Part shown: piece by piece, positions 1 through 7,560 of the stretch
How the letters are laid out: the number at the start of each line of letters is the position of its first letter
Numbering within the stretch: the first letter of the stretch is position 1
NCBI GenBank assembly: GCA_964391865.1
Contig: CAYMNQ010000004.1
Coordinates: 335,940 to 399,939 of the forward strand
From: DASZQL01 sp964391865
GTDB lineage: Bacteria > Planctomycetota > Phycisphaerae > Phycisphaerales > UBA1924
Reading direction: 5' to 3'
DNA length: 64,000 bases
Translations under genes and position numbers: made by a program
The notes under the pieces: model-generated
The model's database searches: none
What the model was told of the DNA's origin: nothing
What the model saw: the letters and a program-made list of their open reading frames with translations, nothing else

Positions 1-845
1 GTCCGCGCGCTCGTGGTGCCGACGGCGATGATCCGTTGACGTGAGTCGCGTGCCGCGTTCAAGTCCGCCGCCACCCCTGGCTCAACCCGGTACCACTCCG
101 AGTGCATCGGGTGCTCTTCGACATACTCCGTCTGCACCGGCTTGAACGTGCCCGGCCCGACGTGCAGCACCACTTCCCGGCGTACCACGCCCATCGCGCC
201 GATCCGCGCGAGCAATTCCGGGGTGAAGTGCAGCCCCGCCGTCGGCGCGGCGACCGAGCCGGCGGCGGACGAGTCGGCGTAGACATTCTGGTACCACGCG
301 CGGTCGAGATTGTCGGGCGAGTCTTCACGCCGATCCTTCCGCGCCTTCAGAATGTACGGCGGCAATGGGGTCGCGCCCACTTCGCCCAGGATCTCTGCCG
401 CCGAAGGGGTGGTCTGTGAGTCGTCCGTTATCGGCGCGACCAGAAACAATTCGTCATCTCGCCCCGCGATCCGCAACCGATGCCGGCTCGGCGCGCCTCG
501 GGAGTCGAGCAGCCGGAGTACATGCCCCTCGACCAATCGGCTGCCCGAGCGGAGCATCGTCCGCCAGTGCCCGCACGCGTCGGTGGAGATGTAGAGCCCC
601 TCCGCCGTCCCGCCGGTGTCCTCTCGCCGGGCGAAGACCCTCGCCGGGAGCACGCGCGTCGTGTTGAACACCAGCCGATCACCGGCGCGCAGATACTCGG
701 GCAGGTCGCGGAACACGCGGTGCTCGAGGAACGACTCATCCGATCGCGAGACCACCATCAGCCTGCACGAATCCCGCGGCTCCGCCGGGCGCGTCGCGAT
801 CAGTTCGGGCGGCAGGTGGTAGTCGAGGTCCGTGGTGCGCAGCAT
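1..845 (-). CDS. queA: S-adenosylmethionine:tRNA ribosyltransferase-isomerase QueA (3' end outside window)
   Basis: Reading the minus strand from 845 gives an open frame beginning MLRTTDLDYHLPPELIATRP, the usual QueA amino terminus, and continuing with AGDRLVFNTTRVLPARVF, PPYI and AAPTAGLHFTPELL, which are hallmark QueA blocks. The frame runs off the window at position 1 after about 281 codons, so the last part of the protein is missing. QueA transfers and isomerises the ribosyl group of SAM onto preQ1-modified tRNA to make epoxyqueuosine in the cytoplasm. An in-frame ATG at 860 would add MIQSD; neither start has a clear Shine-Dalgarno. The family call is firm, the exact start is not. Confidence 0.93.
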   Translation of the reverse strand, partial: MLRTTDLDYHLPPELIATRPAEPRDSCRLMVVSRSDESFLEHRVFRDLPEYLRAGDRLVFNTTRVLPARVFARREDTGGTAEGLYISTDACGHWRTMLRSGSRLVEGHVLRLLDSRGAPSRHRLRIAGRDDELFLVAPITDDSQTTPSAAEILGEVGATPLPPYILKARKDRREDSPDNLDRAWYQNVYADSSAAGSVAAPTAGLHFTPELLARIGAMGVVRREVVLHVGPGTFKPVQTEYVEEHPMHSEWYRVEPGVAADLNAARDSRQRIIAVGTTSAR

Positions 846-1003
846 GTCGCTCTGAATCATCGCTGTTGTCGAAACGCAACGCACCCGCGCGGGCCGCCGG
901 GCGGGCGAACGAAACGGACCCCGCCGCACACGCGCCAATCCGCGATGTTATCGGCCCGCGTGTTCACGGTCCCGTCTGGCACGACCCACGCAGTACATCT
1001 AGC

Positions 1004-1510
1004 GTGGAAGTGCAGAGCAGACCAGATTTCGCAACCGGCATCCGTGTCGCACGGTTCGTGTCGTCCATCGTCCGCGATGCGTCGACGGCCGGCCTGCTCG
1101 CGGATGCGGCCCACACATCGCGCCAGATTGCGCAGACCGCCGCCGCCGTCGCCCACTCGCGCCAGCTCGGCGTGCCGCGCGTGACGCAGGCGCCCTCGAC
1201 GTTCGATATCCCGTTCTGGCAGTGGGAAGAACAAAGCAACCGCCGGTTCGTCGACCCGGCGGGCTTGAACCGTCCGTCGCCAGCTCAGCCCGGCACGAGC
1301 GCCACTCCGACCGCGACTCGCGCCCACGAAGCACAGGCGATCGCGTACAAAGTTCGCGCCGCGATTCAGGATTCATTCGCCCGGAGCACCGCGCCGCGCA
1401 TCGGCGATGTCTCCGCCGTGAACATCCAGCCGCCGCTGCGCCGGATCGATGTGATCACCATCCAGCGCACCTTTGGGCCGGCCGGGAATCTCGTTGATCT
1501 GATCGCGTGA
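1004..1510 (+). CDS. hypothetical protein, about 168 aa
   Basis: An open frame continues to a TGA at 1510 and could begin as far upstream as TTG 866, but that would leave almost no space from the divergent queA start. I prefer the GTG at 1004, giving VEVQSRPDFATGIRVARFV. The product has an amphipathic helical first half (SSIVRDASTAGLLADAAHTSRQIAQTAAAVAHSRQ), a Pro/Thr-rich middle and a basic tail ending in NLVDLIA. There is no signal peptide or membrane segment. I do not recognise the family. GC-rich third positions support coding, but there is no convincing ribosome binding site, so both start and gene status are tentative. Confidence 0.5.
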   Translation: MEVQSRPDFATGIRVARFVSSIVRDASTAGLLADAAHTSRQIAQTAAAVAHSRQLGVPRVTQAPSTFDIPFWQWEEQSNRRFVDPAGLNRPSPAQPGTSATPTATRAHEAQAIAYKVRAAIQDSFARSTAPRIGDVSAVNIQPPLRRIDVITIQRTFGPAGNLVDLIA

Positions 1511-1579
1511 GCAGCTCGGAATCCGGGGGGCACGAGGCTCTGATCGTGCCCTGTGTGTTGAGCCGCTCCTCACACTCAG

Positions 1580-1852
1580 TCACCCGCAGCCCCACGTCGA
1601 GCAGCCCTTGTTCTCCGCAGAATCGTGCTTGCGACCGGCATTGAGGATGCGCTCGCCCTGCTCGGGCGTCATGGTTCCCTCGGCGATGTACGCGGCGATC
1701 TCGCGCCGGCTCTGCTCGCGTAGGCGCGCCCGCGCGATCGCTGTCACGCAGCCGGTGACGATCGAGATCATCGCGATGCCCAGCCCGCCGACGATGGCCA
1801 CGATCGGGATCAGCTTTGATGGGTCAGTGATTTCCGCCAGTGTGATCAGCAC
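1580..1852 (-). CDS. small single-pass membrane protein with SHOCT-like tail (paralogue 2)
   Basis: The start is set at GTG 1852 because AGGAGG lies seven bases upstream; a longer frame to 1903 lacks such a site. The 90-residue product (VLITLAEITDPSKLIPIVAIVGGLG...) has one transmembrane segment near residues 14-35, then a charged segment with SRREIAAYIAEGTMTPEQGERILNAG, reminiscent of SHOCT-type short C-terminal helices, and a Cys-containing end (CSTWGCG). It is a paralogue of the gene just upstream, which carries nearly the same SRREIAAYIAEG(S/T)MTPEQGE segment. The two are probably co-transcribed. Function unknown; a small membrane-anchored regulatory or assembly role is only a guess. Confidence 0.72.
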   Translation of the reverse strand: MLITLAEITDPSKLIPIVAIVGGLGIAMISIVTGCVTAIARARLREQSRREIAAYIAEGTMTPEQGERILNAGRKHDSAENKGCSTWGCG

Positions 1853-1896
1853 GGTCCGCCTCCTGAATTCTCGAGCGCACTGCGGCGCCGAACAGT

Positions 1897-2112
1897 TCAA
1901 CATTCCTTCTCACCGGCGGCGAGGAGTTTCTCGCCCTGCTCCGGGGTCATCGATCCCTCGGCGATGTACGCCGCGATCTCACGCCGCGAGCGCTCGCGCG
2001 ACAGCCGCGTGATGATCGACTCGGCCGTGGCAAGCACGACCCACAGCATGGCGATGCCGCCCATCACACTCCAGAACCAGTTGCCCGCGATCGCTTCGAA
2101 GAGTGTCTGCAT
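1897..2112 (-). CDS. small single-pass membrane protein with SHOCT-like tail (paralogue 1)
   Basis: The start is placed at ATG 2112 (MQTLFEAIAGNWFWSVMGG), which has GGAGGG about six bases upstream; an in-frame ATG at 2127 lies within the region containing that site. The 71-residue product has one membrane helix (residues about 12-33), followed by a charged cytoplasmic tail with SRREIAAYIAEGSMTPEQGEKLLAAG. This tail is almost identical to that of the following gene at 1580-1852, so the pair arose by tandem duplication. Membrane helix and N-terminus differ between the two while the tail is conserved, suggesting the tail is the functional part. No specific function is assigned. Confidence 0.75.
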   Translation of the reverse strand: MQTLFEAIAGNWFWSVMGGIAMLWVVLATAESIITRLSRERSRREIAAYIAEGSMTPEQGEKLLAAGEKEC

Positions 2113-2334
2113 GCCCGAGCCCTCCATCTGACGGCAGGCGATGAGTCGTGCGCCGAGCGCGCCGGAAGCAAGGCCGTCTTTCCAATCATTGGGCGAGCGT
2201 TCCGCGCTGTTTCATCGCCGCCCGTGTATTATGCCTTGAGGCTGGCGATGCTCCCTCGCTTTCGCCGGATCTTTGTTCCGATCGCCCAGGCGTTCGGGTT
2301 CGATCAGGGATTCCTTCCGACCCGGAACCTCGCG

Positions 2335-2799
2335 ATGAGGCTCGAACCCTTCCTCAAACCCGGCAACGTTGAGATCGCCGAGGGCGTTCCCTCGCGTGAT
2401 GACTTGCTCGATCGTCTGGCGAAGAAGGCGCGCGGGCAGCTCCCCGCCGCGCCCTTCGACCGACTGCTCCGCGAGTTGATGGACCGAGAGAAACGCTACC
2501 CCACGTCGATCCCCGAGGGCGTTGCATTCCCGCACGCGATTCTCGACACGATCGACCGGACCATGATCGTCGTCGCGCTGTGCCGACCGCCGGTGAGCTT
2601 TGGCGTGCGCGGGCACCGGCCGTGCGACCTCGTCTTCGGCATGTTCGGCAACGCCAACGAACCGTGGGAACACGTGCGCATGCTGGCGCGTCTGGCGCGG
2701 ATCACGCACGGCTCCGGCGCGCTCGCGCGCCTGCGCGCGGCGAAGGACGCTCAGGAATTGTTCGATCTGCTCATTCTCGAGGACCGGAAGTATGGCTAG
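2335..2799 (+). CDS. PTS system EIIA component (fructose/nitrogen type)
   Basis: The 154-residue product has the size and layout of a PTS EIIA type 2 domain (FruA/PtsN-like). The key signature is IPEGVAFPHAI, containing the phospho-accepting histidine, followed by VSFGVRGHRPCDLVFGMFGN and a C-terminal helix ending in LFDLLILEDRKYG. ATG 2335 (MRLEPFLKPGNVEIAEGV) matches the usual family start; the frame stays open upstream to GTG 2224, but the additional 37 residues do not look like the family. Its stop overlaps the start of the PII-like gene, so the two are translationally coupled. EIIA of this class often has regulatory rather than transport roles; no EIIB or EIIC gene is nearby. Confidence 0.85.
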   Translation: MRLEPFLKPGNVEIAEGVPSRDDLLDRLAKKARGQLPAAPFDRLLRELMDREKRYPTSIPEGVAFPHAILDTIDRTMIVVALCRPPVSFGVRGHRPCDLVFGMFGNANEPWEHVRMLARLARITHGSGALARLRAAKDAQELFDLLILEDRKYG

Positions 2800-3223
2800 G
2801 AAACGCGCCCGCCAAGCACGACCCGCCCGCGCCGACCTCCGGCGAAAGCCAGCCCGCGCGCGTCAGCCCAAGACGCACCGCGCCGCCGGCTCGTCCGGCC
2901 GCGCGGGGAAAAAGCGCGTCCTGCTCATCGTCTTCATCCCGGGCAAGACGCAACTCGAGGGGGTCATCACCGGCTTGCTCGATCTGGGTCTCGCGGCGAC
3001 CGCGCTGGAATCGAAAGGGCTCGCCGCCGTCCTGCGCGAGGAACTCCCGATCTTCGGCACGCTCGCGGAAATGCTGCCGGTCCTCGAAGGCAGCCGCGTG
3101 ATTCTCTCGGCCACTACCCGTGCTCTGGCGGACCGAGCGATCGAGTGCGTCGCCGCCGAGGTAGGCAAGGGCGCGATCGCGTTCACTGTCCCGATCGACC
3201 GGATCGTTGAGACGGGCCGCTAG
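2792..3223 (+). CDS. PII-like (P-II family) regulatory protein with basic N-terminal extension
   Basis: The ATG at 2792 overlaps the last codons of the PTS EIIA gene. The first ~45 residues are very rich in Arg, Lys and Ala (disordered, nucleic-acid-like). From about residue 45 a compact domain begins, KKRVLLIVFIPGKTQLEGVI, followed by LDLGLAATALESKGLAAVL, LPIFGTLAEML and a final KGAIAFTVPIDRIVETGR. This order (beta-helix-beta, GATV/ESKG-like, ELPIF, then FTVPVDRV) is that of PII-like signalling proteins lacking a long T-loop. I infer a small-molecule-sensing role coupled to the EIIA. The family is recognised by pattern, not by search. Confidence 0.65.
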   Translation: MARKRARQARPARADLRRKPARARQPKTHRAAGSSGRAGKKRVLLIVFIPGKTQLEGVITGLLDLGLAATALESKGLAAVLREELPIFGTLAEMLPVLEGSRVILSATTRALADRAIECVAAEVGKGAIAFTVPIDRIVETGR

Positions 3224-3505
3224 GGCCGCGACTGTTGAGGTGTGGCGATGAGAAACTGCACACAATCAGCCACAGATGGCCCCGGATTGACCAAGATGAT
3301 TCCGCTTCAATCCGCAGCTGCGCTCACCGAATGATTTGTCTTGATCTGGGCTCATCTGGGAAACCTGTGGGTGGTTCCCGCGGCGCGTGAAGTGATTCTG
3401 CTCCATTGCCTCGAGCCTGAATTCAAGCGGAAAACGGCGTCATCCCCCACGATGGACGACGGCCCGCAAGCTCGCTACCATCCAAGCTCGAAACCAAGAA
3501 CCGCC

Positions 3506-3592
3506 GGAGAGGTGCCAGAGCGGTTGAATGGGCTGGTCTCGAAAACCAGTAAGGCCTCCGGGTCTTCCAGGGTTCGAATCCCTGCCTCTCCG
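3506..3592 (+). tRNA. tRNA-Ser (CGA anticodon)
   Basis: The acceptor arm GGAGAGG (3506-3512) pairs exactly with CCTCTCC (3585-3591), followed by discriminator G. The anticodon arm CTGGT-CTCGAAA-ACCAG gives anticodon CGA. There is a long variable arm typical of class II tRNA-Ser and a T-arm with GGTTCGAATCC. CCA is not encoded. The 3' end is the boundary at which homology to two other places in the window starts, so this gene is the apparent attachment site of the integrated islands; the tRNA is left intact. Confidence 0.96.
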
Positions 3593-3625
3593 CTTCCGCT
3601 TGAGACTCGGCCGAATCGGGTCTCA
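3590..3625. repeat. Left-end repeat, copy 1 (recombination junction at tRNA-Ser)
   Basis: Begins CCGCTTCCGCTTGAGACTCG, overlapping the last bases of tRNA-Ser. It contains the inverted repeat TGAGAC (3601-3606) / GTCTCA (3620-3625) with a 13-base spacer. The same sequence occurs at 33255 and 63946 with few differences. It may be the attL core and a recombinase-binding dyad; the dyad could also help end tRNA transcription. Confidence 0.7.
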
Positions 3626-3900
3626 GGCATTCCCTTGAATCGCGCGAATTTGCCGACGTGTGCGCGATCGGCGCGAGCCGAGAGGCGGCGAGTCTCTGAA
3701 CTCGCGACCGTTCCGGCCCGACATGGCCTCCGGGTCTCTCGGCGCGATTTCGGGAGTGTCCTTTTGAGCAGGGCTTGCTCACGCGCGCGGCTCCGATTCA
3801 TCGCCGAGCACTTCCGTGCCTTCGATCGCGTTTCAAACGCCCTTCGACGAGCGTTTGAAGGCGCGTTGAGGCCCGCTCATCGCGCATGACCGTTGTGCGC

Positions 3901-5733
3901 TCAATCGACCTGGTCCATGCCCACGAGCGCCTCCTGCATCCTCCAGTCGATGTGACGGGCCGCCGCGAGAAGGTCCTTGAGCGTGATGCGGACCGAGAGC
4001 CCGCCGGTGAGCGCCGCCTTCACGATCGATGGCGACAAGCGCGTCAGGGGGAGCAGCAGCTTGAGCCGCGAGAGCGCGACGCGGCGCTGCTTCGCGACCT
4101 CGCGCAGCGGGATGCCGTTCTTCATGAGCTGCTCCCTGACCGCGTACGCAAGGCCGATGGCGCGCACGAGATGCTCGCGCGGCCCCGCGGTCGATCCCGG
4201 CACCCGGCCGACGCAGAGGTCCTTCCCGTCGGGACCGAGCAGAAGGCGCCGCCCGTCGTGGCGCTTGATTTGGATGGCGATCACGAGCGCCACCACCGAA
4301 CCCCGCTCCTCGACCGCCGGCGTGAAGCGGCGGGCGTGGCCGCTCGGCGGGCTCGTCCGATGATCGCCATCGGAACGATGAGTCGCCCGCGGCGGCATGG
4401 TGCACGCTCCCGACGTCTTCAGCGCGTCGACGCCGCTCCGGATAAGTTCGATCACGACCCGCTCGGGGGCGATCTCCACGCGCTGGACCACCTCGCGCAG
4501 GCGCTGGTCGCGTTCTGCGGGCTCCAGCGACCCGAGGTCGATGCCATGCACGGCCCCGAGATGACCGATCACCGCCGCGCGGACCAGATCGTCGACCATC
4601 CCCGCGTTCAGCGACCTGATCGGGCAGGAGGCGTACCCGAGCTTGATCGCCTTCTGGCTCACGTAGTACCGCTGCGGCCGAACCTCGCCGTCACCGCCCC
4701 GGGCCGGTCTCGGACGCTGGGTCGAGCCGGGGCTCATGGCGTGCCCCTCGAAGGTCCGGATCTTGCCCTTGAGCAGATGCGTGTGCGTCCATCGCCGGTC
4801 GTCCGAGCGCTGCGCCTTGACCATCTTCGCCTGAACTCGGTCCCACAGCGCACGGTCGATGATCGCCTCATGACGGCCGTCATGCACCTCGGTGACGACG
4901 GGAGCGCGCGCTGTGCCGACGCCCGCCCCAGCGAGCCGCCGGGTGTGGGTGATCTTGCCGATGTAGATGGGGTTGTTCAGCGCTTTGTAGAGGAAGCCGG
5001 TGCTGATGGATCGGCCGCCCCGGGTTCTGCCGCTCCGGCTCGTCGATCGCCTCGTCGTGTGCCCGGCTGCGCTGAGGCGCGCGGCGAGTTGCACCAGCGA
5101 GCCGAGCTCCACGTACCCCTCGAAGATGGCGCGGACGACGCGCGCTTCCTCGGGCACGATGAGCAGCGTCCGCTCGGCAGCGCCCTTCTCCCCCGCGCTG
5201 GGACGCCGGTAGCCGAAGGGCGGCTGGCCGGTGACGAAGATGCCCTTCCTGAAGGTGGCGGCGATCTTGTCCCTGATCCGCTCCCCCGCCACCTCACGCT
5301 CGAACTGGGCGAAGGACAGCAGCATGTTCAGCGTCAGCCGTCCCATAGAGGTAGTGGTGTTGAACTGCTGCGTGACCGAGACGAACGAGACGCCCTTCTC
5401 GTCGAAGAGCTGCATCAGCCGGGCGAAGTCGGCGAGCGAGCGCGACAGGCGGTCCACCTTGTAGACCACCACGACATCGACCCGGCCGAGCGCGATGTCC
5501 TGGAGCAAGCGCTGAAGCCCGGGCCGATCGGTCGATCCCCCGGAGTAGCCGCCGTCATCGTAGTTGTCAGGGAGCGCCACCCAGCCCGCGTGCTTCTGGC
5601 TCCTGATGTAGTCGGAGCCCGCTTCGCGCTGGGCGTCGAGCGAGTTGAACGCCTGGTCCAGACCCTCCTCGCTCGACTTGCGGGTGTACACCGCGCAGCG
5701 GACCGGCCCGACCGGCGCGTGGTTATCCGTCAC
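3901..5733 (-). CDS. Large serine recombinase (site-specific integrase), copy 1
   Basis: The start is GTG 5733, preceded by AGGAGG eight bases upstream and overlapping the DUF2924 stop by four bases; a longer frame begins at 5781. The 610-residue protein has an N-terminal resolvase domain with the catalytic-serine segment VYTRKSSEEGLDQAFNSLDA, then YKVDRLSRSLADF and TTTSMGRLTLNMLLSFAQFE. A recombinase domain follows (PFGYRRP, ARVVRAIFEGYVELG). The usual four-Cys zinc ribbon is not evident (only GYASCPIRSL). The last ~130 residues form a helical extension (REHLVRAIGLAYAVREQLMK...). It is expected to catalyse site-specific integration and excision of the island at the tRNA-Ser end. A near-identical copy lies at 33566-35398. 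Confidence 0.93.
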   Translation of the reverse strand: MTDNHAPVGPVRCAVYTRKSSEEGLDQAFNSLDAQREAGSDYIRSQKHAGWVALPDNYDDGGYSGGSTDRPGLQRLLQDIALGRVDVVVVYKVDRLSRSLADFARLMQLFDEKGVSFVSVTQQFNTTTSMGRLTLNMLLSFAQFEREVAGERIRDKIAATFRKGIFVTGQPPFGYRRPSAGEKGAAERTLLIVPEEARVVRAIFEGYVELGSLVQLAARLSAAGHTTRRSTSRSGRTRGGRSISTGFLYKALNNPIYIGKITHTRRLAGAGVGTARAPVVTEVHDGRHEAIIDRALWDRVQAKMVKAQRSDDRRWTHTHLLKGKIRTFEGHAMSPGSTQRPRPARGGDGEVRPQRYYVSQKAIKLGYASCPIRSLNAGMVDDLVRAAVIGHLGAVHGIDLGSLEPAERDQRLREVVQRVEIAPERVVIELIRSGVDALKTSGACTMPPRATHRSDGDHRTSPPSGHARRFTPAVEERGSVVALVIAIQIKRHDGRRLLLGPDGKDLCVGRVPGSTAGPREHLVRAIGLAYAVREQLMKNGIPLREVAKQRRVALSRLKLLLPLTRLSPSIVKAALTGGLSVRITLKDLLAAARHIDWRMQEALVGMDQVD

Positions 5734-6332
5734 GACTTGGTCCTCCTGCAGGTGATGCCGAAGAAGCGTGGGCCGCTCCACGTCACCCCTGTGATGAGCC
5801 GGGCGATGGCGCTGAGGCTGGTGTGCTCGCGGCCCGCAAAGCGGAATCGCTGCGCGTCGATCACCTCGACCTCATGGACGCGGCCGCGCCAGACCCGCAC
5901 CAATCGCGAGCCCGGCATCAACTCACCGATGAGCCGCGTCGACCGCCTTGACGGCGAGCCGCGACTGGGGCGGGATGACCGGGCCTTCGTTGAGCGCGAT
6001 GCCCCGCCGCCGCGAGAGGTGGGGGCGGGATGCGCATCGTCCTCAAGGGACTTGTCGGGGGGCGATGCCATCCTCCTCACCGCGGCCGCCAGCAGCCGGG
6101 CGGTCTCGGCGTCGAGACCGCCCAGCGCTTGCTCCTGAATCCGCCACGCCAGTTCCCGCAGGAGCAGGCACTTCGGCGGGAGAGGCGTGCCGCGCCCCGC
6201 GAGCTCCGTCCACAGGGCTCGAAGCTCGCCGAAGGAGCAGCGCGGCAGTGCGGCGAGTTCGATGCCGGATGCTGCGGACCACGCGGGTGACGGTAATGAA
6301 GGCCTCGAGGGCGGCGATGCGCCGCGCCTCAT
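5730..6332 (-). CDS. DUF2924 family protein, copy 1
   Basis: The 200-residue product starts MRRGASPPSRPSLPSP, overlapping the HARE-HTH stop by four bases. It has the two conserved halves of DUF2924: an N-terminal helical part (IELAALPRCSFGELRALWTELAGR ... LLLRELAWRIQEQALGGL) and a C-terminal part with LMPGSRLVRVWRGRVHEVEV, then HTSLSAIARLITGVTWSGPRFFGI. The domain is typically found beside large serine recombinases; its biochemical role is unknown, and DNA binding or recombination directionality are plausible guesses. It is translationally coupled to the genes on both sides. The second copy (35395-35997) differs at scattered positions, mostly in the low-complexity linker. Confidence 0.85.
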   Translation of the reverse strand: MRRGASPPSRPSLPSPAWSAASGIELAALPRCSFGELRALWTELAGRGTPLPPKCLLLRELAWRIQEQALGGLDAETARLLAAAVRRMASPPDKSLEDDAHPAPTSRGGGASRSTKARSSRPSRGSPSRRSTRLIGELMPGSRLVRVWRGRVHEVEVIDAQRFRFAGREHTSLSAIARLITGVTWSGPRFFGITCRRTKS

Positions 6333-7006
6333 TGCCCGGCACCCCCGGAACCCCCGGAACCCTCGGCCCCTGCGGCATCGCGCGCGGCGGCCCGTTGCTG
6401 CCGGCGAGAACCGGCGGGCGCGTCAGATCGCTTCGTTGGGGCGGCGACCTCCGCGGGCCGCAGTGATCGCCGCGCCGAAGTGCCCGCCGCCTTGCCGTCG
6501 CGCTTCGCCGATGCTGCCAGACCGAACCGCCCCGGCGCGACGCGGCGGAAGCGCGAAGCGGACTGCTTCCGCTCGATCTCGCGGATCATCGCGGAGTAGA
6601 GCGTCGCCTCGGGCGTCTTCCCGCCCGGACTCGTCCACAGCCCTTCCTTCGCCAGCCGCTCGATAATGGCACGCGTCGTCAACCCCTCCGCGGTTGCTCG
6701 GGCGGGCAGAGAGGCGAGCAACTGCGCCGCCGCATCGAGAGCGCTGGGGCCACGCTCGGCTGGGATCGAGAGCCGGGAGGCGCGGGCCGCGCGAACGGCT
6801 CGTGATGTGCTCGTCGACGCGGCGGCGGCACCGCCCCGCTTGGCGGGGTCTGAACGCCGCGCGCCGGGCTTCGGCGCACGACGAGCGATCGCTTTCCTCT
6901 CGGTTGCCGCGGTCGTTCCCGCTTGCTCCTTGGCCTTCCCTGCTGCGCGTCCTTCAGGCCTGGTGACGCGACCGGTCGTGGGTCTGCTGATGCTCTTCCG
7001 GCTCAT
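6329..7006 (-). CDS. HARE-HTH winged-helix protein, copy 1
   Basis: The start is set at ATG 7006 (MSRKSISRPTTGRV), which has GGAG about eight bases upstream; a longer frame to 7096 is present. The 225-residue protein has a basic low-complexity N-terminus, then a globular segment ALDAAAQLLASLPARATAEGLTTRAIIERLAKEGLWTS-PGGKTPEATLYSAMIREIERK, with RFRRVAPGRFGLA at its end. This matches the HARE-HTH (HB1/ASXL) winged-helix domain, a DNA-binding fold that tends to occur with restriction and chromatin proteins. The C-terminal third is Ala/Arg/Gly-rich. It heads the overlapping three-gene recombinase module and probably binds the island end or regulates the module. Confidence 0.75.
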   Translation of the reverse strand: MSRKSISRPTTGRVTRPEGRAAGKAKEQAGTTAATERKAIARRAPKPGARRSDPAKRGGAAAASTSTSRAVRAARASRLSIPAERGPSALDAAAQLLASLPARATAEGLTTRAIIERLAKEGLWTSPGGKTPEATLYSAMIREIERKQSASRFRRVAPGRFGLAASAKRDGKAAGTSARRSLRPAEVAAPTKRSDAPAGSRRQQRAAARDAAGAEGSGGSGGAGQ

Positions 7007-7560
7007 GGCGAATCTCCGCGGCGTCGGCGTCCGCCGCGGCCCGCCCAACACGGGCGAAGCCCACGCGAACCCCGAGGCCGCGGGCCATGAGGGCAAGATG
7101 TGGCGCGGAGATCAAGGCGAATCCGGGGGAATCAGCGGGAGTCGTTGCCACAATTCCAAGGCTCGAGTGCATGTGGGCGGTTGCCCACATGCAGCCCACT
7201 GCCCCGCATCGAAGATGCCGCGCTGCACACATGCTCTGGCCTCGTCGGAAGCAACGCCCGAGTTCCTGGCGAACAACGAATGACTCACTGCCGCCTTGAG
7301 CGACCGGTACACTCTGAGCGTTGGCCGCTCATGTCGCTATCTTCACCCCAGTTCAAGCATGTGGGGGAGGGCACGACGGCGGCTGAAGAAGGCGGCGGTT
7401 CTCCGAATGCGAAGAGTTCCACCAGTCAAGAGTGCCAGGCAGGGCGGATTCTGGGCCACGCTAACGAGAATCATTGGTGCCTTCGCTCAGAGATCATCGA
7501 TCATCGCGTGGATGATCGCGCCGCGTCTCGGGTAATGATGGATTAGAGATCGAACCAGCG
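7007..7560. other. Intergenic region between recombinase module and R-M operon
   Basis: This 554-base stretch separates the minus-strand recombinase module from the plus-strand hsdM operon and must hold promoters for both. Homology to the second module copy fades around 7140. Several short frames exist but none has convincing composition or a ribosome site. The only clear structure is the perfect palindrome at 7169-7192. Confidence 0.6.
7169..7192. promoter_or_regulatory. Perfect 10-bp inverted repeat, possible operator
   Basis: GCATGTGGGC, spacer GGTT, then GCCCACATGC. It is a perfect dyad with no following T-run, so an operator is more likely than an intrinsic terminator. It lies between divergent transcription units and is absent from the equivalent place in the second module copy, so it probably serves island-1 genes. 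Confidence 0.45.

Noticed and set aside
3886..6138. Long plus-strand frame of 750 codons opposite the recombinase
   Set aside because: It is the antisense shadow of the recombinase and DUF2924 genes; the composition is Arg/Pro/His-rich and the other strand has clear domains and ribosome sites.
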